From positions 10,235,001 through 10,299,000 of the forward strand of contig NC_091102.1 in NCBI RefSeq assembly GCF_024713975.1: a DNA stretch of 64,000 bases. The letters are read 5' to 3'. Positions 10,282 to 25,600 of the stretch are shown in pieces. The notes beneath the pieces are model-generated. The model was not told the origin of the DNA and searched no databases. It saw only the letters and a program-made list of their open reading frames with translations. A program made the position numbers and the translations under genes. Numbering within the stretch: position 1 is the stretch's first letter; each line of letters starts with the position of its first letter. Origin of the DNA: Paralichthys olivaceus. Taxonomy: Eukaryota > Chordata > Actinopteri > Pleuronectiformes > Paralichthyidae.

Positions 10282-13200
10282 ACGCCACCGCAGTCGCAAC
10301 AGCCTCTTCACCCGCGTTGTCACATACCATACATCTGCTGATGTCCACGTGTTCTTACCACTTAGTCTTCCTGCTCGAGGATGAGGTTAAGATTTATTTT
10401 TTATAATAATATATATATGACAAAGCAGTTCATGGTCCACAATAACTTGATGATAAGATCTAAATCAATCATGTGTTACGCAGGATGTTCAGTGAGAACA
10501 CTACTATGAATTTTATAAAGCACTTCCTCATGATGTTTTTACACGTCTTGGTTTTATTGTTTTTTTTCCACAATATTTTCTCTCACAAAGTTTTTTGCCT
10601 TTTTAAAGGCAAGACGCTTTCATCTACATTCGAGTTGATGTAATTTATTTTTTTATGTGACTTAGATTTTTCTCGGCAGCTGGTTTTATGACAGTCGATA
10701 GAAACTTTAAATTTAAAGTTGTTTAACTTAAACAAACTGAAGTGACCTGAATACCAAAGGGAATTGATGAGGAGAGATTATTTTTGACATTTTAAATTTG
10801 AAAATCAAACAACCAAATGTTCGACTCTCACGAAACATAAAACATCTTTATTTGACTGTTTGCTCTTTCTGCTGGTCTGTTCTCTGCAGTGTGCACCATA
10901 GAACCTAGAAGTAAATCCTGTGATGTATTAAATGCAGTTACTGATGGTGTCCTCGGCTGTATGAACATTGTTGGGAGAAAAAGGCAGCAACAAAATCCAG
11001 AAAATAAATCCAAGCACTAAACGATAACACGTGTTGTTTTCTGTCAGTGGTCAAACAACAGAAGGTTTTGAGAGAGCAGATGTCTGTGATTCCTGGAGGA
11101 GCAGTTGTCAGTGAATGAAACTGACAAATTAAGATTTTCAGTTTTGCGATTTTAATTCTAATTGGGGTAAAATATTTCTTTATTATTAATTAAATGCACA
11201 AAATGTAACTTGACCTGTATTTGTGATCTGTGTTTACACATTTTCATGCCTCCACGACAGCCAGGGACCGAAGGCATTATGTTTTGTGGTTGTCCGTCTC
11301 ATTCTCGTGAACACGATATGTCAAGAATGCCTTCAGCGAATTTCTTCGTTCACTCGGTCCCAGAGATGAACTGATGAGATTTTGGTGCCTGGAGGTCAAA
11401 GGTTAAGGTCACAGGGACCTCACATCCCTGTGAATGTGACACATAAGGACTGTCCATAGGAAGTTTCATTACATCTGGTGCGATTCACTTGGACTCACTG
11501 ATTCGATTCTGGTGATCAAAGGTCAAGGTGGCCTCAAAAAACCTGTTTTTGATCTCTGGAGAGTTTTTGAGGGAATTTCTTCAACTTTTGATCAGTTGTC
11601 ACTTGGACTCAAAGATAAAGTGATTAAGTTTCAGTGGTCAAAGGTCACAAAGCAGTACGCAGTGCGGTTATTCTAGGTCTTGCTTCTACATGAATTAGAA
11701 TAAAATCAGCTGATTTTAGTTGATGCAGTGATAAAGGAACAGAAACTGTTTTGGAAGCTGATTAATCTTTCAAATCTTTACGCAACAATCGTAGTTTTTG
11801 CTTCTAAATCTGGAGTATTTGTTCATTGTGGGATTTTACACTAAATACCTTCAGATTTCAAAATGTTATTCAGACAAAAAAAGAGACGAGTCAACCCCCC
11901 CATCTTAGTGTCTGAAAACTGGGCCCAACATTTTTCACTGTTTTCTGCCATTTTTTTTTTTGAAAGATAATTCAAACCTGGTGGTTGAAGGGATCTAGAG
12001 AATGTTGAGGATCTAAAGGAGATGAGCGAACATTGGAGGTGACAGGGGAGGAGGGTCGCAGATTTAAAGTTTGACAGCGACAACATGAGTGGCTGATCGA
12101 GATCATGGCAAAATCTGATTGGATTACTGATCGCAGCTGATCAAAAGAGGCAGGGGAGGAGGGAGAGAGAATTGTGAATGAATGGGACAGAGAAAGTCGT
12201 CCTTATTGAACTTAAACTTTTATGACCATATCTTTTACATACAAACCACATGTTCCTCAATTGTTTTACAGTTTTATTAGAACAAGCACTATGTAGCAGC
12301 AGTGTACGGTGTTCATGGAAAGATATGTACTTTGTTAAAATTGCACTTTAGAAGGTACCCATTAGGATTGAAAAGATTGAAAAAAAAACTGTGATACATG
12401 TCAGTCCGAAACTAATTCAAAAAAAACATGAGAGTCCAATTGGAAAAAGAAAAACGTCTTTTTTCTAAGGCATCTGCAACATTCATTGGCAGGCTAAGTT
12501 GTCTAGACATGCAGGTTGAATAATGGACAAAGAAAGCATGAAAAGATTTCACGATTTTTTAGATTTTTTTTGTTTTCTTTTTCACTACAGTCTGACACTA
12601 TGACTCAAACACTACTAATCATCGCCTCCACTCACAACCGCTGAGATTCAGTCTCATTAAAAATAAATCAGCAGATGTAGGAGGAATCGTCTCTGACAGT
12701 CCTCACCCATCTTCTTCTAAAATGTGCTGTATTTACAGTGATCGCCAAGAAAAGTACTGATTACGTGGAGCAGTGGGGAACATCTGTGAACAGCTAACTC
12801 CTTGATATACTCGATCGTGTGCAGGCAGGTGGAGAATGGGCCGAGTCGGATTTGTTACTGGCGGGCCTTATTCTTGGCGTGTGTGTGTGGGGGGGGGGGG
12901 GGGGCTTCTCATCAGCAGTGTGTTTGTGAGGCATTAATAAAATGCGTTAAGGCACAGCGAGTGAAACTGATGAGTTGTAGCATTGGAGTTTGTGACCTGG
13001 GATCAAATTAAAAGCACATTTTCATACTTAAAGAAAAAAGTCTATGGGTGCAAAGCAGTAACATGTTTTTGGTTTTGTAATCTACAGTACCATGTGAACA
13101 GTGCACACAGGATGGATTTGCTTCACATAGTTTTCACTCTACATATTTATATTTTCACGCCGTCAGCCTGCAGTCCTGAACGAGGCATGAGCTCCCGGAC

Positions 13201-15090
13201 ACGCGGAGAACGTGTGGCCACTCGCGTGTGTTGGGGTTTCAATCTAAAACCCTGCGGTATATTTTCTTACTCTATAACACAAAAGTGTTAAAGCTAATTT
13301 GCTTTGCAATAAATATAGAAATAAGTAACTGGTGCTTTGCAGAACCACCATAGCAGTCAAGTCTCTGGGGAATCAGACACATTACGATCAAAGCTTTAAA
13401 GCTGGTTCAGTATTTTCATTGTTACTGTACAGAAGTATCCTTGTTTCCTGAAGCTGCATTTTCATACGATGACCTGTAGGTGTCTCTGGTGTTTCGTTGC
13501 TGTGCAGGTGACTCACTGACATATTTAACTGATTCGTTAATTAATCAATCACAAGAAAACTGTTTGATAACTAAATAGTAATGTTGGTGATTTGGAAAAA
13601 CAACATTTGCTGGTAGGATTTACTACTTTTCTTTGTTCCAGAACATATAAAGAGTTTTGGTTGTAAGTCAGAACAAGGACGTTCATTTGGAAAACTGCTT
13701 CACATAATGGAAATACATATTTTCTTTAAACCTCCATTATATAGGTTATGTTTTCAACTGTATCTGTTTGTTTGTTTAAAAGCTGAATTATGCAAACACT
13801 ACTAAAGTAGTTGGCGTGTGGGAGGGAACCAATATCTTTTGGTTCTGATGAGGATTAAGGGGCAGATGTAGGATTCTTTTTTCTCTTCAACATTAAAACA
13901 TGGAGCATTTTTCAACATGTTTATGGTTTTTTCAAGGAACAATGCACATATCTTAACTTTTCACTATTTAGGACAATGTTTTATGACAAATAAATAATTT
14001 AGGATATCAGACCACTTCCCTTTATATTTATCATGTGTTCATCTGCACTTGTTTGACTGTTTATTCATTGGTAGGATTACTCAACTCTATAACAGTACTG
14101 AGATATGTATTCATATACAGAGAGAAGGCATTAGCCTTGGTAGAGGAATGCTCTCTCCAGTCGCCCTTCTGTTTACCGCCAAGGAGGTTGTGTTTCCAGT
14201 TCGAAGGATTACACAGAAAATACCAAACGGATTACTATGAAACTTGCAGTATAATTCACGGATGGAAACATTTACTGCACCACATTCAGAAGACATGCTG
14301 ACTGCAGAGGGAGTGATGTATGTAAGTAATTGTGCAACCATACGATGGTTTCATGACTGTGTTTTTTAATTAGACCATGGGACAGGGGAGGGCAAGGAGT
14401 GATGACTGAAGCGAGGCTCGGCCGAGTTGGGGGAGGGAGGGGAGGTTCAAAATGTAAATGGGCTGCTTCCCGAGAGACAGTACTGCTATCACACAGATTC
14501 AACAGTATTAAAAGGCAAGAATAAATAAAATCTGCCAATTCCCATAGTACTTTTACACTAAATTCTGAGTCCAAGATATTTTATAAAAATACCTCTTTTT
14601 TTCTACAATAATCGATGAAACAGTAAATGCGGCTTTACGCCAGTGAAAGCTGCTCTCTAAACATGCACAGTATTGTAGGTAATCAAAACGTCTACTTCAG
14701 AGACTAGTCTAACCCAAACGGCTGTCAGAATGGCTTTAACTAAAACGCGCTAAATCGTGTGACGTGTCGTTTTAAGGCAAGGACATACTCAGACAACAAA
14801 GGAGCTGAGGAAAAGATCTACATAGAAGTGTTACGATTGTTGCCCTGACAACCCAGCACGGAGAAGCACGATGAAGGAGATCCTACTGGATGTTTCCATG
14901 GGTGGATGACCGAGCACCACAGAAGCCCGACAGGGTCGCTGGACACCGGGCCATCGTCCAGCTCTGCAGCCGCTCCTCTCCATGCACACCGATGTTTTAT
15001 CCGTCACACGTTTCTCTTCACACCTTATTGTGCATAGGTAACAGCCTTCCTGTGTGTGATGATGGTATGAGGGACCATATAATCCGTTTG
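10282..15090. other. Convergent intergenic region with the two 3'UTRs
   Basis: prkra ends at 10281 (+) and osbpl6 ends at 15091 (-), so both 3'UTRs point into this stretch. A candidate prkra poly(A) signal, AATAAA, is at 11003-11008. Several TTTATT hexamers (AATAAA on the minus strand), for example 10847-10852, could serve osbpl6; none is decided. It contains a family B repeat at 11240-11680, a GT/G-run at 12889-12904 and family A fragments at 13730-13860 and 14140-14260. No exon was recognised. Confidence 0.5.
11240..11685 (+). repeat. Dispersed repeat family B copy
   Basis: Shares GTTTTGTGGTTGTCCGTCTC, TCTCGTGAACACGATATGTC, TTGGACTC and GATCAAAGGTCAAGGTGGCC with the caspase-intron copy. 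Its palindrome at about 11520 has one mismatch to the AGGTCAnnnTGACCT form found in the other copy. It lies in the 3' flank of prkra. Confidence 0.6.
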
Positions 15091-18000
15091 CTACCACAGG
15101 TTCACTGTGGATTCCATGTTGATGAAGCCGGGGTTTTTGCGCAGCTCCCAGTACGTGTTGTTGGAGACCCACCTCTCCCTGTGGTTTGCATCAACCACTT
15201 TCCTGGAAGAAAACACACAAGTGACGGTGGTAAGTAATGAAGCTGTAACCAAAATAGAACTATCGCCCTGTCATTGTAGTCCTCCACAGACCAGCGTAGC
15301 TTCAGTCCATCCAGGTATTCCTGACTTATTGCATCACAATAATGTAAGTCCACCGTGACCACTGAAATCTAATCCCTTCATTTATGACTCTAAGTGTACA
15401 TTTGCGTCAAATTTCAAAGGATTCTATCAAGGGCTTCTGAAAATAACGTGGTCACATGACCGTGACCTTTGGCCCCCAAATAGCAATTATCACTGAGACA
15501 TAAAAATGTAATTCACAAACACATGGAGGAACGATCAGGCTGATGTTATCCTGGATGGCAAATAACCAATAACCAAAAAAAACTACACTATCTCCTGAAC
15601 ATAAACTGACATTGAGAAAGTTTGAGAAGAAAGAACGTCTTTGACCTTCTGTAAAATTTGATTAATTACTGTGATTAATTTAAATTTCACTGTTTGCGCC
15701 ATTTGTCCTTTCATCCTATAAAATGATAGACTGTGAAATCTACTGATCACTATGATTCTAAAGTTTAATGATGAAGAAATATAATGAGGTATAAAAGCTG
15801 ATGGTGGTTTACAGGCACATTTGATGAATCAATGATAAGAACAGGCAGTAGTGTTGCAAATGTGACTCAGTCAGTTAAATGACACAACTGAGTTACTTTT
15901 CATTCACAGGCTGAATTCTTAACAATTAACACTGGGAGTAGAATTAGAGCCTTGTGTCTTAATGAGATTCTAATACATTTGTAGTGCTCACTGTTCTATA
16001 CATGAAACATGAATCTGTATATTTCAGTCTATGAGCTTACACACGGTTTCAGGTAAGAACCCACAGAGCTTCACACATCTGCTCTCTGTTCTTACTTGAA
16101 GAAGCGCGGCTCCTGTTTGATTTCGTTCTCATCGGTCCACTTCCGCCGGGCTCTCTGCATGTCCTCTATACGCTGCTTCTCTGAGGACGCCATCTCCAAG
16201 TTCCCTTCTTCAAGATGCCTGCGTGACAGAAAAATCAAATGTGTCAGTGAACGCAGACAGAGAATCAGACGGACACATGAAGCGCATTGACAAAAGGTCA
16301 CGCAACTCAATATTGAGCTCTGATATCATCAGACGAAAGCAATTCACTGATGTTACAGTCTAGTTTTAGTGCTGTACCTTTGATCGGGCCTGAATCTGGC
16401 ATCTGTACGCGGCAAAACATCCTTTAACTCGGGGCAAAGCTCATTCAGTTCAATAGCGAACCTGGTGAAGCCGTAGTACAGCTCGTAGTCTGTGGGCATG
16501 GAGCCTGACGAGGAGAGGGCGACATGAAGAGCATCTTAAAATCACTGAAACAACATCCACTGGCTTGTGTCAGGTGCAAAATCAAAACTTCACGTGCACT
16601 TTAAACGACCAGTAAAACTTCAACTCAAGTCCGGATATGAGTGTGGGTGAAGAAGTAACGTCTACCTGGCCTCCAGACGCATTTGGCAGAAGGTGGGACA
16701 CCGCAGTAAAGGCCCTCGTGCCATTTCCCAAAAAGCCTGTGAATCACTTTCCCTTCTTGATCCATCACAAATCCTTGAACCTCGTTCACATTAGAACTCC
16801 AGTAGTTTCCCTGAAAGACAAATCCAACACCATCAGCTTAGATTTATGATACGTTGATTTACTTTTTATATAAAATATAAAACATAATAAACATATTTTA
16901 CATAATAAAGAAGCAAACACATCAAAAGACAAAATAAAGGACTGTAGCATTAAGAATGATTCTCGAACAGGATTTTGACAAATTTGTAAAAATCTTGAAA
17001 GGCATGAAAAACTAAAGTTTAGAGAGATTAAACAAGTATTGTATTCCCTCATGAATATTTTCTTTTTGCCTGTTGTGGGCAGAAACATTAGTTATAATAT
17101 TTGAACTCAACAATGAAAAGGGTAATAAATATATTTTCTAATAACTGTCAGAAACATCTCTGTACCTTGACAAAGGTGAGTTTGCAGAGACAGGCGCTAC
17201 TCTTTGTGTTTCTGATGGTGATCTCTCCGTAATGTTCGATCCACCGTCGTCCGCTAAGGATGTTGTGTACGCAGGTGGTGACTTTGTTCCACTCGTAGTG
17301 ATCGCCAAACCTAGAGAGACACAACAGCAGGTTATTTCCTCGAGGTGCTGCCACAGGGTACTGCTAAACAATATGACTCAATAAAAACCTTACTACCTCC
17401 ACCAAGGAGGTCCTGTTTTCATCTACATTTGTAATTTGGCAGCAATAAACACTACTGAACAGATGAACATGAAACTTGATGGAAGGATGTGGTATTACTC
17501 AGGAAAGAACCCATTTCATTTTGTTGCAGATCCAGATCAGGGGGCAGATTCAGGATTTTTTTTCACTTTCTTTATTATTATTAGAGCGTTTGTTGACATT
17601 TTCACAGATTTCAATAAAGTTTTCTGTAAGGTGGGGGTGGGGGGGTGCAAATCAGCCTTGGCAGGGATCTTAAGTGGCTGAGCACCCGACTCGTTTTTGT
17701 CTTGGTTTTATTCCAGATCAATTTGGTTTCTTTAAAAGACAGATGTTGATCACTAAAAAAGAAAATCTTGATCTAGTTTTAATGCAGCTCATCTAATCTT
17801 GCATTTTCAGTTTTAATGTCTAAATGATTTGAGGGATAAAAATGTGCACCCCTCCACAAACTTCCCAGTCAAGGGCTTTATTCATGGCTCCATCCTCTTG
17901 TGGATTCCTCTTAGCCACAAATTTGTATTTACATGTACTTTAACTTTTAGTTGGTGTGAAGTTTCTACTTATGTGGTTTTCAGTTTCAAGTATGTATTAT

Positions 18001-19699
18001 TCAGAGCTGTCAGGGAGCAGGTGGCACTGATAAAACTATTTGTTTTCAGGTTTAATTACCACTGAGCCATATGGGTGTGTACCAAACTACAAACAGCTGG
18101 TTTAGTGCAAACTCAGATATAGTAGAGTTTCTAGAAACAATCAGTCCCTTAGAGTCATAATTATAATTTGGATGTTGATGTGAAAGCAATTTAAAAGTTA
18201 TAAACTGGTGATTAAAAGAACACAGATGACATGAAGCAGCTGAGATGATGTAATGCCTTAATTGTTAAGAGGAAGTTTCTGACTTCAGGTTTAAACCAAG
18301 AAACAAACTATCTGGATCAGTTACCTGGGAATCATGAGGTTCACGCTCCCTATTGGTAAAATCTCCATCGACTTTCCCCAGAATTTGTTTTTCCATCTCA
18401 CATCTGAAAGAGCAAAATAGTAAAAACATACAAATGAAAACATACTTCCTAATTTCAGCATATTCTGAAATTTTAAGTCATGAAATCTGTTCTATAGAGA
18501 TTAATCTGCATATTAAAGAGGTTAAATTAGTCGTTCTGGCTCATCTGCTAAGCCTCAGTTCCCCATGAGTAAGATCCCTCTCCAATTAGAAAGGTAACGT
18601 ACCTTGCCAGAGGGTGAAGTTCTTGGACTCACAGTGAGAGGTGGAGATGGGAGGGTGGTGGCTCACCTTCGAGAGAAGATCAAATAGATACAGTCTGACA
18701 GCTGTTGTTGTTGTTGAGATTACACATCATAGCTGGTTTACATGATCTTTAGTGAAAAGGCAGATTTTCTGCTTATTTCAATTTTAATCTTGTCTTTGTC
18801 ATGAAGATTTTATTTATCGAATTAATCATTTCAGATTTCCAAAAGCTAAAATTATTAGAAATAAAGACAATAAACTGTCTTTGGTTGATTTCATGTCAGC
18901 AGGTCAATGTTTGCAAGATGTTAAGAAATAAAAATGCAAGGTTTGTTATTAGTAGTTAAACAGTTTTGAAACCACTGGTTAAGTAATCTGTGAACACACG
19001 TACCTGTTCCGAGAAAAAACAGAAGCCCTTGTCTTCACGAATACATTCATAAGTCTCTCCGAGCAGAGGGTTGAATGGCTTACTTCCTGCTCTATAGTAA
19101 GTGGACGAGTAGCCTGAGATGGCAAAAGCGGCAACAAGAACCTGTGAGAGTCAAAACAAGACAAAGATGAGATGAACCAGCTCATATTAACAGGCGTTGT
19201 CAGGAACAGAGTGATGAAGACAGATGAAAGTGGGAGGATCTGAGGTGAACAGCTACATTAGAGTGTGCTGTCACGTCTCAGACATGAATGAGAGAATATT
19301 GTACGTTGGCTTGTGATTGACAAAGACACTAGCAGGAATTTAAGATGTGAGTAGAAACATCTACAGAGCAAAAGAAAACATCAGATAGAGAATAGTTATC
19401 ATTCTCCATACAAAGTACCCGTTAATGACGTATGTGACACTTTACCATGCGTTCGAAGGGGTCCTCTGTCTCTGCAGCCTTGTCCAGCAGCTCGCTGTAC
19501 TCCAGCTCTTCACACATGCGCTGCAGGGTATTGAGGGGCTCGTTGAGCTCCACTGGCATGGACACTTTGGACAGATCTTTACCGATGTTGTTTCTCAAGA
19601 TGTTCCAGAGGTTGATGTTGCTGGTGTCGGGACACGGCGCCGGCAGGCAGGTGCGTCGCCCGTTGCGGAAGGCACTGCCAGCAAAGTCTCCGTTGGCCA
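15091..19699 (-). CDS. osbpl6: osbpl6 ORD (lipid-transfer domain) exons
   Basis: Nine exons (19699-19446 down to 15202-15091) encode the OSBP-related domain and C-terminus. The family fingerprint EQVSHHPP is split by an intron: EQ ends exon 19141-19004 and VSHHPP opens exon 18666-18603. Other ORP landmarks are [64 protein letters not shown] and RFRPDQR. The protein ends [12 protein letters not shown], then about 12 residues closing in NLW and TAG (15093-15091). Nothing is missing from the fold. The intron 16095-15203 contains a reverse family B repeat at 15360-15560. Confidence 0.93.
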
Positions 19700-22600
19700 C
19701 TGGGAAAACAAGAGGTTACAACATTTACACCTGTCAGAGCCGTCGATGGGAACATGCTCTTACATATTTTACATGATAAGAGGAATTTTTAAAATGAGTT
19801 TGGTTCATATTTTCACAATTTATTCATTGCCACTTTTTATGCAAAAATGTCAAATAAACTCTCTATTTCCAGGAGCTGAGATGAGATTTTTATTCATGGC
19901 AGGAAAAGCTGATTCAAGGGGGATTCTGGTGCTTTTCAACCTATTTCGGAGACAATTCAAAAAATATCAAGTGAAAGAGAAAATTCCAGCTGGGTCAGGC
20001 TGAGCTCCTGTTAAAATAATGTTTTTAAAAGAGATTTAAAAGTTGAGTTCGACTCTGTCACTGAGCTTCCTGAGGACAGATTGTTCTAGAGGTGCAGGAT
20101 TAGAAGTGGAAATGCTGTGTCCTCAGCTTGTGAGCCTGGTGCAGGCTGTGGGATATAATACAGCTCGTCTGCCTGAGGTTCTCAAGAAGCTTCGTACTGA
20201 ATCGAATCGGAGGTGAAGGTCTGATATACAGAGAGGAACCAGGTCACTAGGAGGCTTTGCAGTAATCAATACGATTTTAAATCAGACCCTGAAAGACAAA
20301 CTGAGGGCCAGTGTAGGGAAGTCAACCAGTGTGAAGTGGTCAATCAGCTACAGGTTCATAGTTCCAAACATCACATATATTAAAATGGTTCTACTTGAAA
20401 ATGGACAAAACATATCTTTACATATTGTTTCTGAAATACAATTAACATTCCTGTACTTTTTTAGACTTGTACAGGAACCTAGAGTGTTTTCATTCATAAG
20501 TTTAACATCCCTGTGTGGTATGTGACAAAGATGTCGGAGGGAGATCCCACCTCTCCGTACACAGAGCTGTCGCTTTTATAAAGCTGAGGAGGAGGAATCC
20601 TTGGCACAGAGCAACACTGCAAGGTCAACTGCCTCGGCCGCTCAGATAAATGAGTTTGTGTCTGTGTGAGGAGCCCTGAGCCGGATCCTCTCCTTTGTGA
20701 ATGCTTTTGGCATTTCTTACAGTACTGTAGAAGTGGAGGCGCGGAGGCCTGTGACAGTGCAGTATTGGACCTACTTTGTCTGGAGACGTTATCAGTCACA
20801 CTGGCGTTGTCCTCGGAAATGTTATCGCTCACATCGCTGACATATGACTCATCGTCTGAGCCCTGAGAGAGAGACAGGTACAGAGCGGAGTCAGAATCAG
20901 AACTGCAGAACTGCCTCAGCCACACACACACACACAGACACACACACACACACACACAACTGTAGTTTGCCAGACGCCAACAAACTGCAGCAGTCGCCGG
21001 CTATCTGTCCCAATGCAGTAATCATGAGATAAGACACTGCAGCATTTTCATACTTTATATATAGAAACACCATTAGGCCATTGACGTTGCTGAAAAGGAG
21101 CATATTGTCGCCACTCGCCGTAATAACCTCTATTACAGTCACCTGCTGCTGGGGAACGTTCACTGACAGTGTAGCACTGGTCTGAGTGGGTCTGCTGAGC
21201 TACTGGACTGTGTGTGGAGGGAAGGTTGATGATTCAATCCTTCAACATGGATCAGTGTAAGGCCTGGAGAGCTACAATGCTTAATGGCTCCTCAGAGACC
21301 ACTTTGTTTGGAGCAGGGTGTTCGCAGGAGTTAAAAGGGGGAGAGAGGGTGAAATTATTGTTTCAAGTGATGGAACAAACGTCCTTTTTAACAAAGCCAG
21401 ATGCTGCAAATCAAGAGAAACAGACAGAAGAGGAGAGTTATTATTCTCAGACACAAAAAATAGCCCTCCTGAGTGACCCGAGATTTCGTCATAAGCTTTT
21501 GCTGCTTTACTTTCTGCTCTCATTAACTGCAGGCTAGCTCCAGCTTTTATCTGGGGTACATCCAAACTATTACGTTTTAAAACAATCTCTGTCTGTATCA
21601 GTTTTAATCCATGTCCATACTCGTGACCTCTTATGTAAACCAGGCATGCGTGTGCCAGTGTATGCAGGATACATTTTGTTGTTAGTTGCAGAAAGAGCTG
21701 AGCAACAAATGAGGAGCAGCAATGGCTAAAAGCATGAGGAGGGGTTTCTTAGCTCGGGTGGATTACGAGGTGGAATTGTAACTGAAAATGAAGGGGGTCA
21801 TGTGATAGGATCCTGACGAACGTTGTGACCAAAAAGTCCCGATCAGCAAACGTCATTGTTTCCAAACATCTCCATCCCTGCACATCCAGAAATTCAGCCC
21901 CCCGCCTTATTTGATCCAATTCTGCTTCGTATAGCTCTTATTCCCGTCTCAACCTTCCCCTGTTATACCTCATTCTCCGACGAGCTGGCTGACAGAAGCA
22001 CTTCTTGGGCGTCAAAGAACTCAGAGACAGACTCTGACATGGAGAGTCGGCTCTCATTAGAGGCCTGCTGAGTCAGAGGGATCCCCATCTGTTCCACGGC
22101 CTGCAGGCAAACACACAAGACGTTCACTGTTCCTCGCTGTAGTGACAGTTCAGAACCAAAAGCAGCCCTGAACAAACACAGACTTCATCTTGCAGCATTT
22201 GTATCCTTGCCAGAGGCCAAGCCCCCATCCGTTACTAATTTGTAAATTTTTTCCATTAACCTTGATGTCAGGTTCTGCATAGAATCATGATCTATGAGCT
22301 TACCTGCCAGGGCGAACTGGAAACACCACCAGTCTATAAGGACTGGAATCAATAATGCATTCGACAAATACAGGAAGCAACCATACGAACTACCTTGAGT
22401 TTCAGTAATACAGTGAGTCAGACATGAACCTTATCAGTGACGGATGTTCAAAGTGACGTACCTCGTCAGGCGTGGAGATTATGTTCACACTGACAACTTG
22501 TTCAGTCAGGACAGATTCAGAGTGGATGCGGCTGAGTCGAGTTCGAAGCTCTGCGTTTTGGGACAGGGCCTGGATGACAAAAAACACATTCATTTTGTTT

Positions 22601-25600
22601 TATATGCAACTATACGCTGATATATCACCGCAGCACAATAGGTTTTCAATGGTTGTTTCATTTAGGGTTGAGCTGATATTCCTATCAATACAGAAAACTC
22701 ACGGAAAGTTTTTCTTTGGTTGCTTCTTCGTACCATAGCAGCTAAGAACAGATCACTATCGCTTACTAAAGAAACTAAACAGGAAGAGATGGGGGACAAA
22801 ATCCACAGTTGTTATTCTGTCCACAGAAATGCAACCATAACTACTAACTATTGACTCTCAGCCCACAATTATCCGCTGATAATTGCCGTTTCTAGTCAAA
22901 TATGAATGTCGGGGCTTACAGACACTTGACAGACACCACTAGCGCAGCATGTTTTTTAAGTCTGGAGAAGGGGTCCCATTTACTTTAATTGTATTGGATT
23001 TGGCTTAAACACTGTTTACCCCTGAGACTCCAAAAGTGTTTTGTGGACTCAAACATTTCACCCACCCCTCCAATGGCATAGGGGTGAGTAGATAATGAGT
23101 GAATTTAAATTTTTTGGTGCACTGTCCATTTAAGCTGAGGTGATTTATGTCAACAAGTTGTCTTTAGAGCTTGTTTCTGTTTCCCCCAAGAGACCAAACA
23201 AAATAGTTCAGGTATGTTTGTATGTGTTAAATTAAGAAATTCAAAATTAAGACATCCCTCAGTACCTCCCTGCAGGGATTAAAATAGGTCACATCAGCAG
23301 CTGCAGCTGTAACAACCTCGACTCCTGACCATAAACCTTGTCATAAAAAGCTGTCCTCCTGCCGGTTCCAACATTGTCACACAAACATCCAATTAGGCAC
23401 AAAGAAGAGATAAAGCAGCAGAAACATTTCACTGAAATGATGTCAACTGTTAGCAGAGTTCCAGGCCAATTAAATGAGTGATCTAGAGAAGTGGCCCTGA
23501 GGAGCAGAGCTAATGAACCACAGTTTACATTTTTCTCTGTCACCAATTAATATAGGGAAAATGATTGGGCTTCCACGACTCACTTACCTCTGCTCTCATC
23601 ATCATTTTAAATTATGATTGTCGTGACAGCTCAGAATAAACTGCAGCTTGTGTGTTTTATCTGACAGCCTGTGATCATGAGCGAATCTTAAAACATGACA
23701 ACTACAAAAATGAGTTTCAGTTTAAAGACACCAAAGAGATATTACTCAAATTACTGCAGTAATTTCTTGAGTAATGAGATGATAAAAAGGCACCAGAAAT
23801 TTTTTAATTTAAAGTAACCAAATGTTGTATTAATGCTTTCAGACATGGATTAAACTCCGGACATTCTCCTAGAATTATGCAAAAATGTTAGAGTTGTTAA
23901 TTCTCCAGAACGTTTCTTGCCAGTTCCCTGGTGAAATGTTTGGAAAATGTCAGAGTGAGCTCATGTGAGAGTACAGCTGGAAAATCGTAAGCATCGTAAG
24001 AACAGCAGGGGAGTGGGCTTCTCTAACACTCTTAAAAGAGTCTCTTAAAGACGCAAACCTAGAAGAATACAAATATCTCAAGGCAGAAAGGTGCGATACA
24101 AGTAGAAGGCTCAGACGAAGATGTCGACTTTGAAAGGTAAAGGTATGTCCTGCCTCCTGTGTGCTCTACATTTTTTTGGACATTATCCAAAATTCATGTC
24201 TGAAAAGGGCTTAAGTGGGACAAAGGCTCAGATTAACTGAAGAATAATTGGGGTAAACAGAGCTCATTACCTGTGACAGAGACTTCCTGAGAGAGTTGAT
24301 CTGCGTCGACTGATCCGACTGTTCCTGGTCAGACAGGATCTGTTTGATCTTCTCTTTCTCTATGGCCACAGTGTTGAAGGCCGACTTCAACAGAGAGTGG
24401 ACTGTACAGGGATAGAGCAAAATGAAAAATGTATGGTAGTGTGGAAATCTGTAATTACCTCACTGCGGTTGTATGCCTTCGCCGAGTGTTACAGTTTCCG
24501 TGGACACATTTCTACATATACACACAGTCTTAAAAATGTTAGTGGGTTTCATTCTTTTATTTAACTTGTCTTGATTGTCTTTAAATGCAATCCACTCTTG
24601 GGTTTGGTTAAGATGATATTGTGTGAATCACGCTGTGACGTAGCTACATCAAAAAAAATTCTAACTGGTGAAACTCATGTTTTCAGATCAACATACAGGT
24701 TTCAAACAAGTCATCATTTCAGTGAACTTTGTGCACTATTCACCCAAAATGTCGTCCCTCACTGCACAAACTCTTTGCACATCACTACTGACAGTATGAA
24801 AGGTAAGGTTGAACCAACCAGTCGTCTGTGAAAGGTGTTGGTTAAAAAATTTACTGTTTGTATTTATTTTATCCTCCAACGATGTTTATCTAATGTGCAG
24901 ATTTGTTTCAAATCTGGCTAAACCTCAGACTGCTGGTGTTTGATGCTCATGACAGATGTTGCAATGTTCTGAAATCTCCACAATGACTTTTAGAGGAACA
25001 CTATCATAACAAACAGACAGCCCGTGCAAATAAAAGATCTAAATGTTTTTAACGAGAATAATCCTTTAAGATTACGTACATATTTTGGGACGTATCCCAC
25101 AATTTACACTATCTGCTTACCTTTCTGTGCGATGGTGCAGAATTCCTCCTGAAGTTTAATGTAGTCGCTGGCACACTCAACGCTGTCGGTCAGCCGGGAG
25201 ACGGGGGGCTGAAAGTCCACTAGCTCGGCACACAGGTTGGGATTGGATGAGTGGAGGCGGACAGGGGACATGCTGGCAGACAGAGGGACCTGGAGGGAAA
25301 TGATGACCAGAGAAAACCACTGTCAATCCTCCATCCTGGCTGTCTTTGAATGGCTTGTTGTAGTTGAAGAAATGAATATAGTTGACTACTAAAGAGGTTC
25401 ATTCATCACTTATACGTTCATGAAAAAATCATGAATCCCATTCACGATGGAGGTCGATTAAGAGCCACTGTGTGAAATAGAGCCTGACCGATTTATTGAG
25501 TGGCCATTAAAAATTGATCGTTAAGAGTCAAGCTCTATATATTTATTTGAATTTGAGTTTTCTTTTTTTTCTTTATTTACATTTATGATTGAGTTTGAAA

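Noticed and set aside
10847..10852. Minus-strand AATAAA as osbpl6 poly(A) signal
   Set aside because: It would need a 4.2-kb 3'UTR reaching into the prkra 3' end. Several nearer hexamers exist, so no choice is justified.
20494..20774. Continuation of the osbpl6 frame past Arg-Gln on the minus strand
   Set aside because: The frame stays open into the intron, but the GTAGGT donor at 20774-20773 joins in phase to exon 19699 and restores the human-like NGDFAG-AFRNG order.
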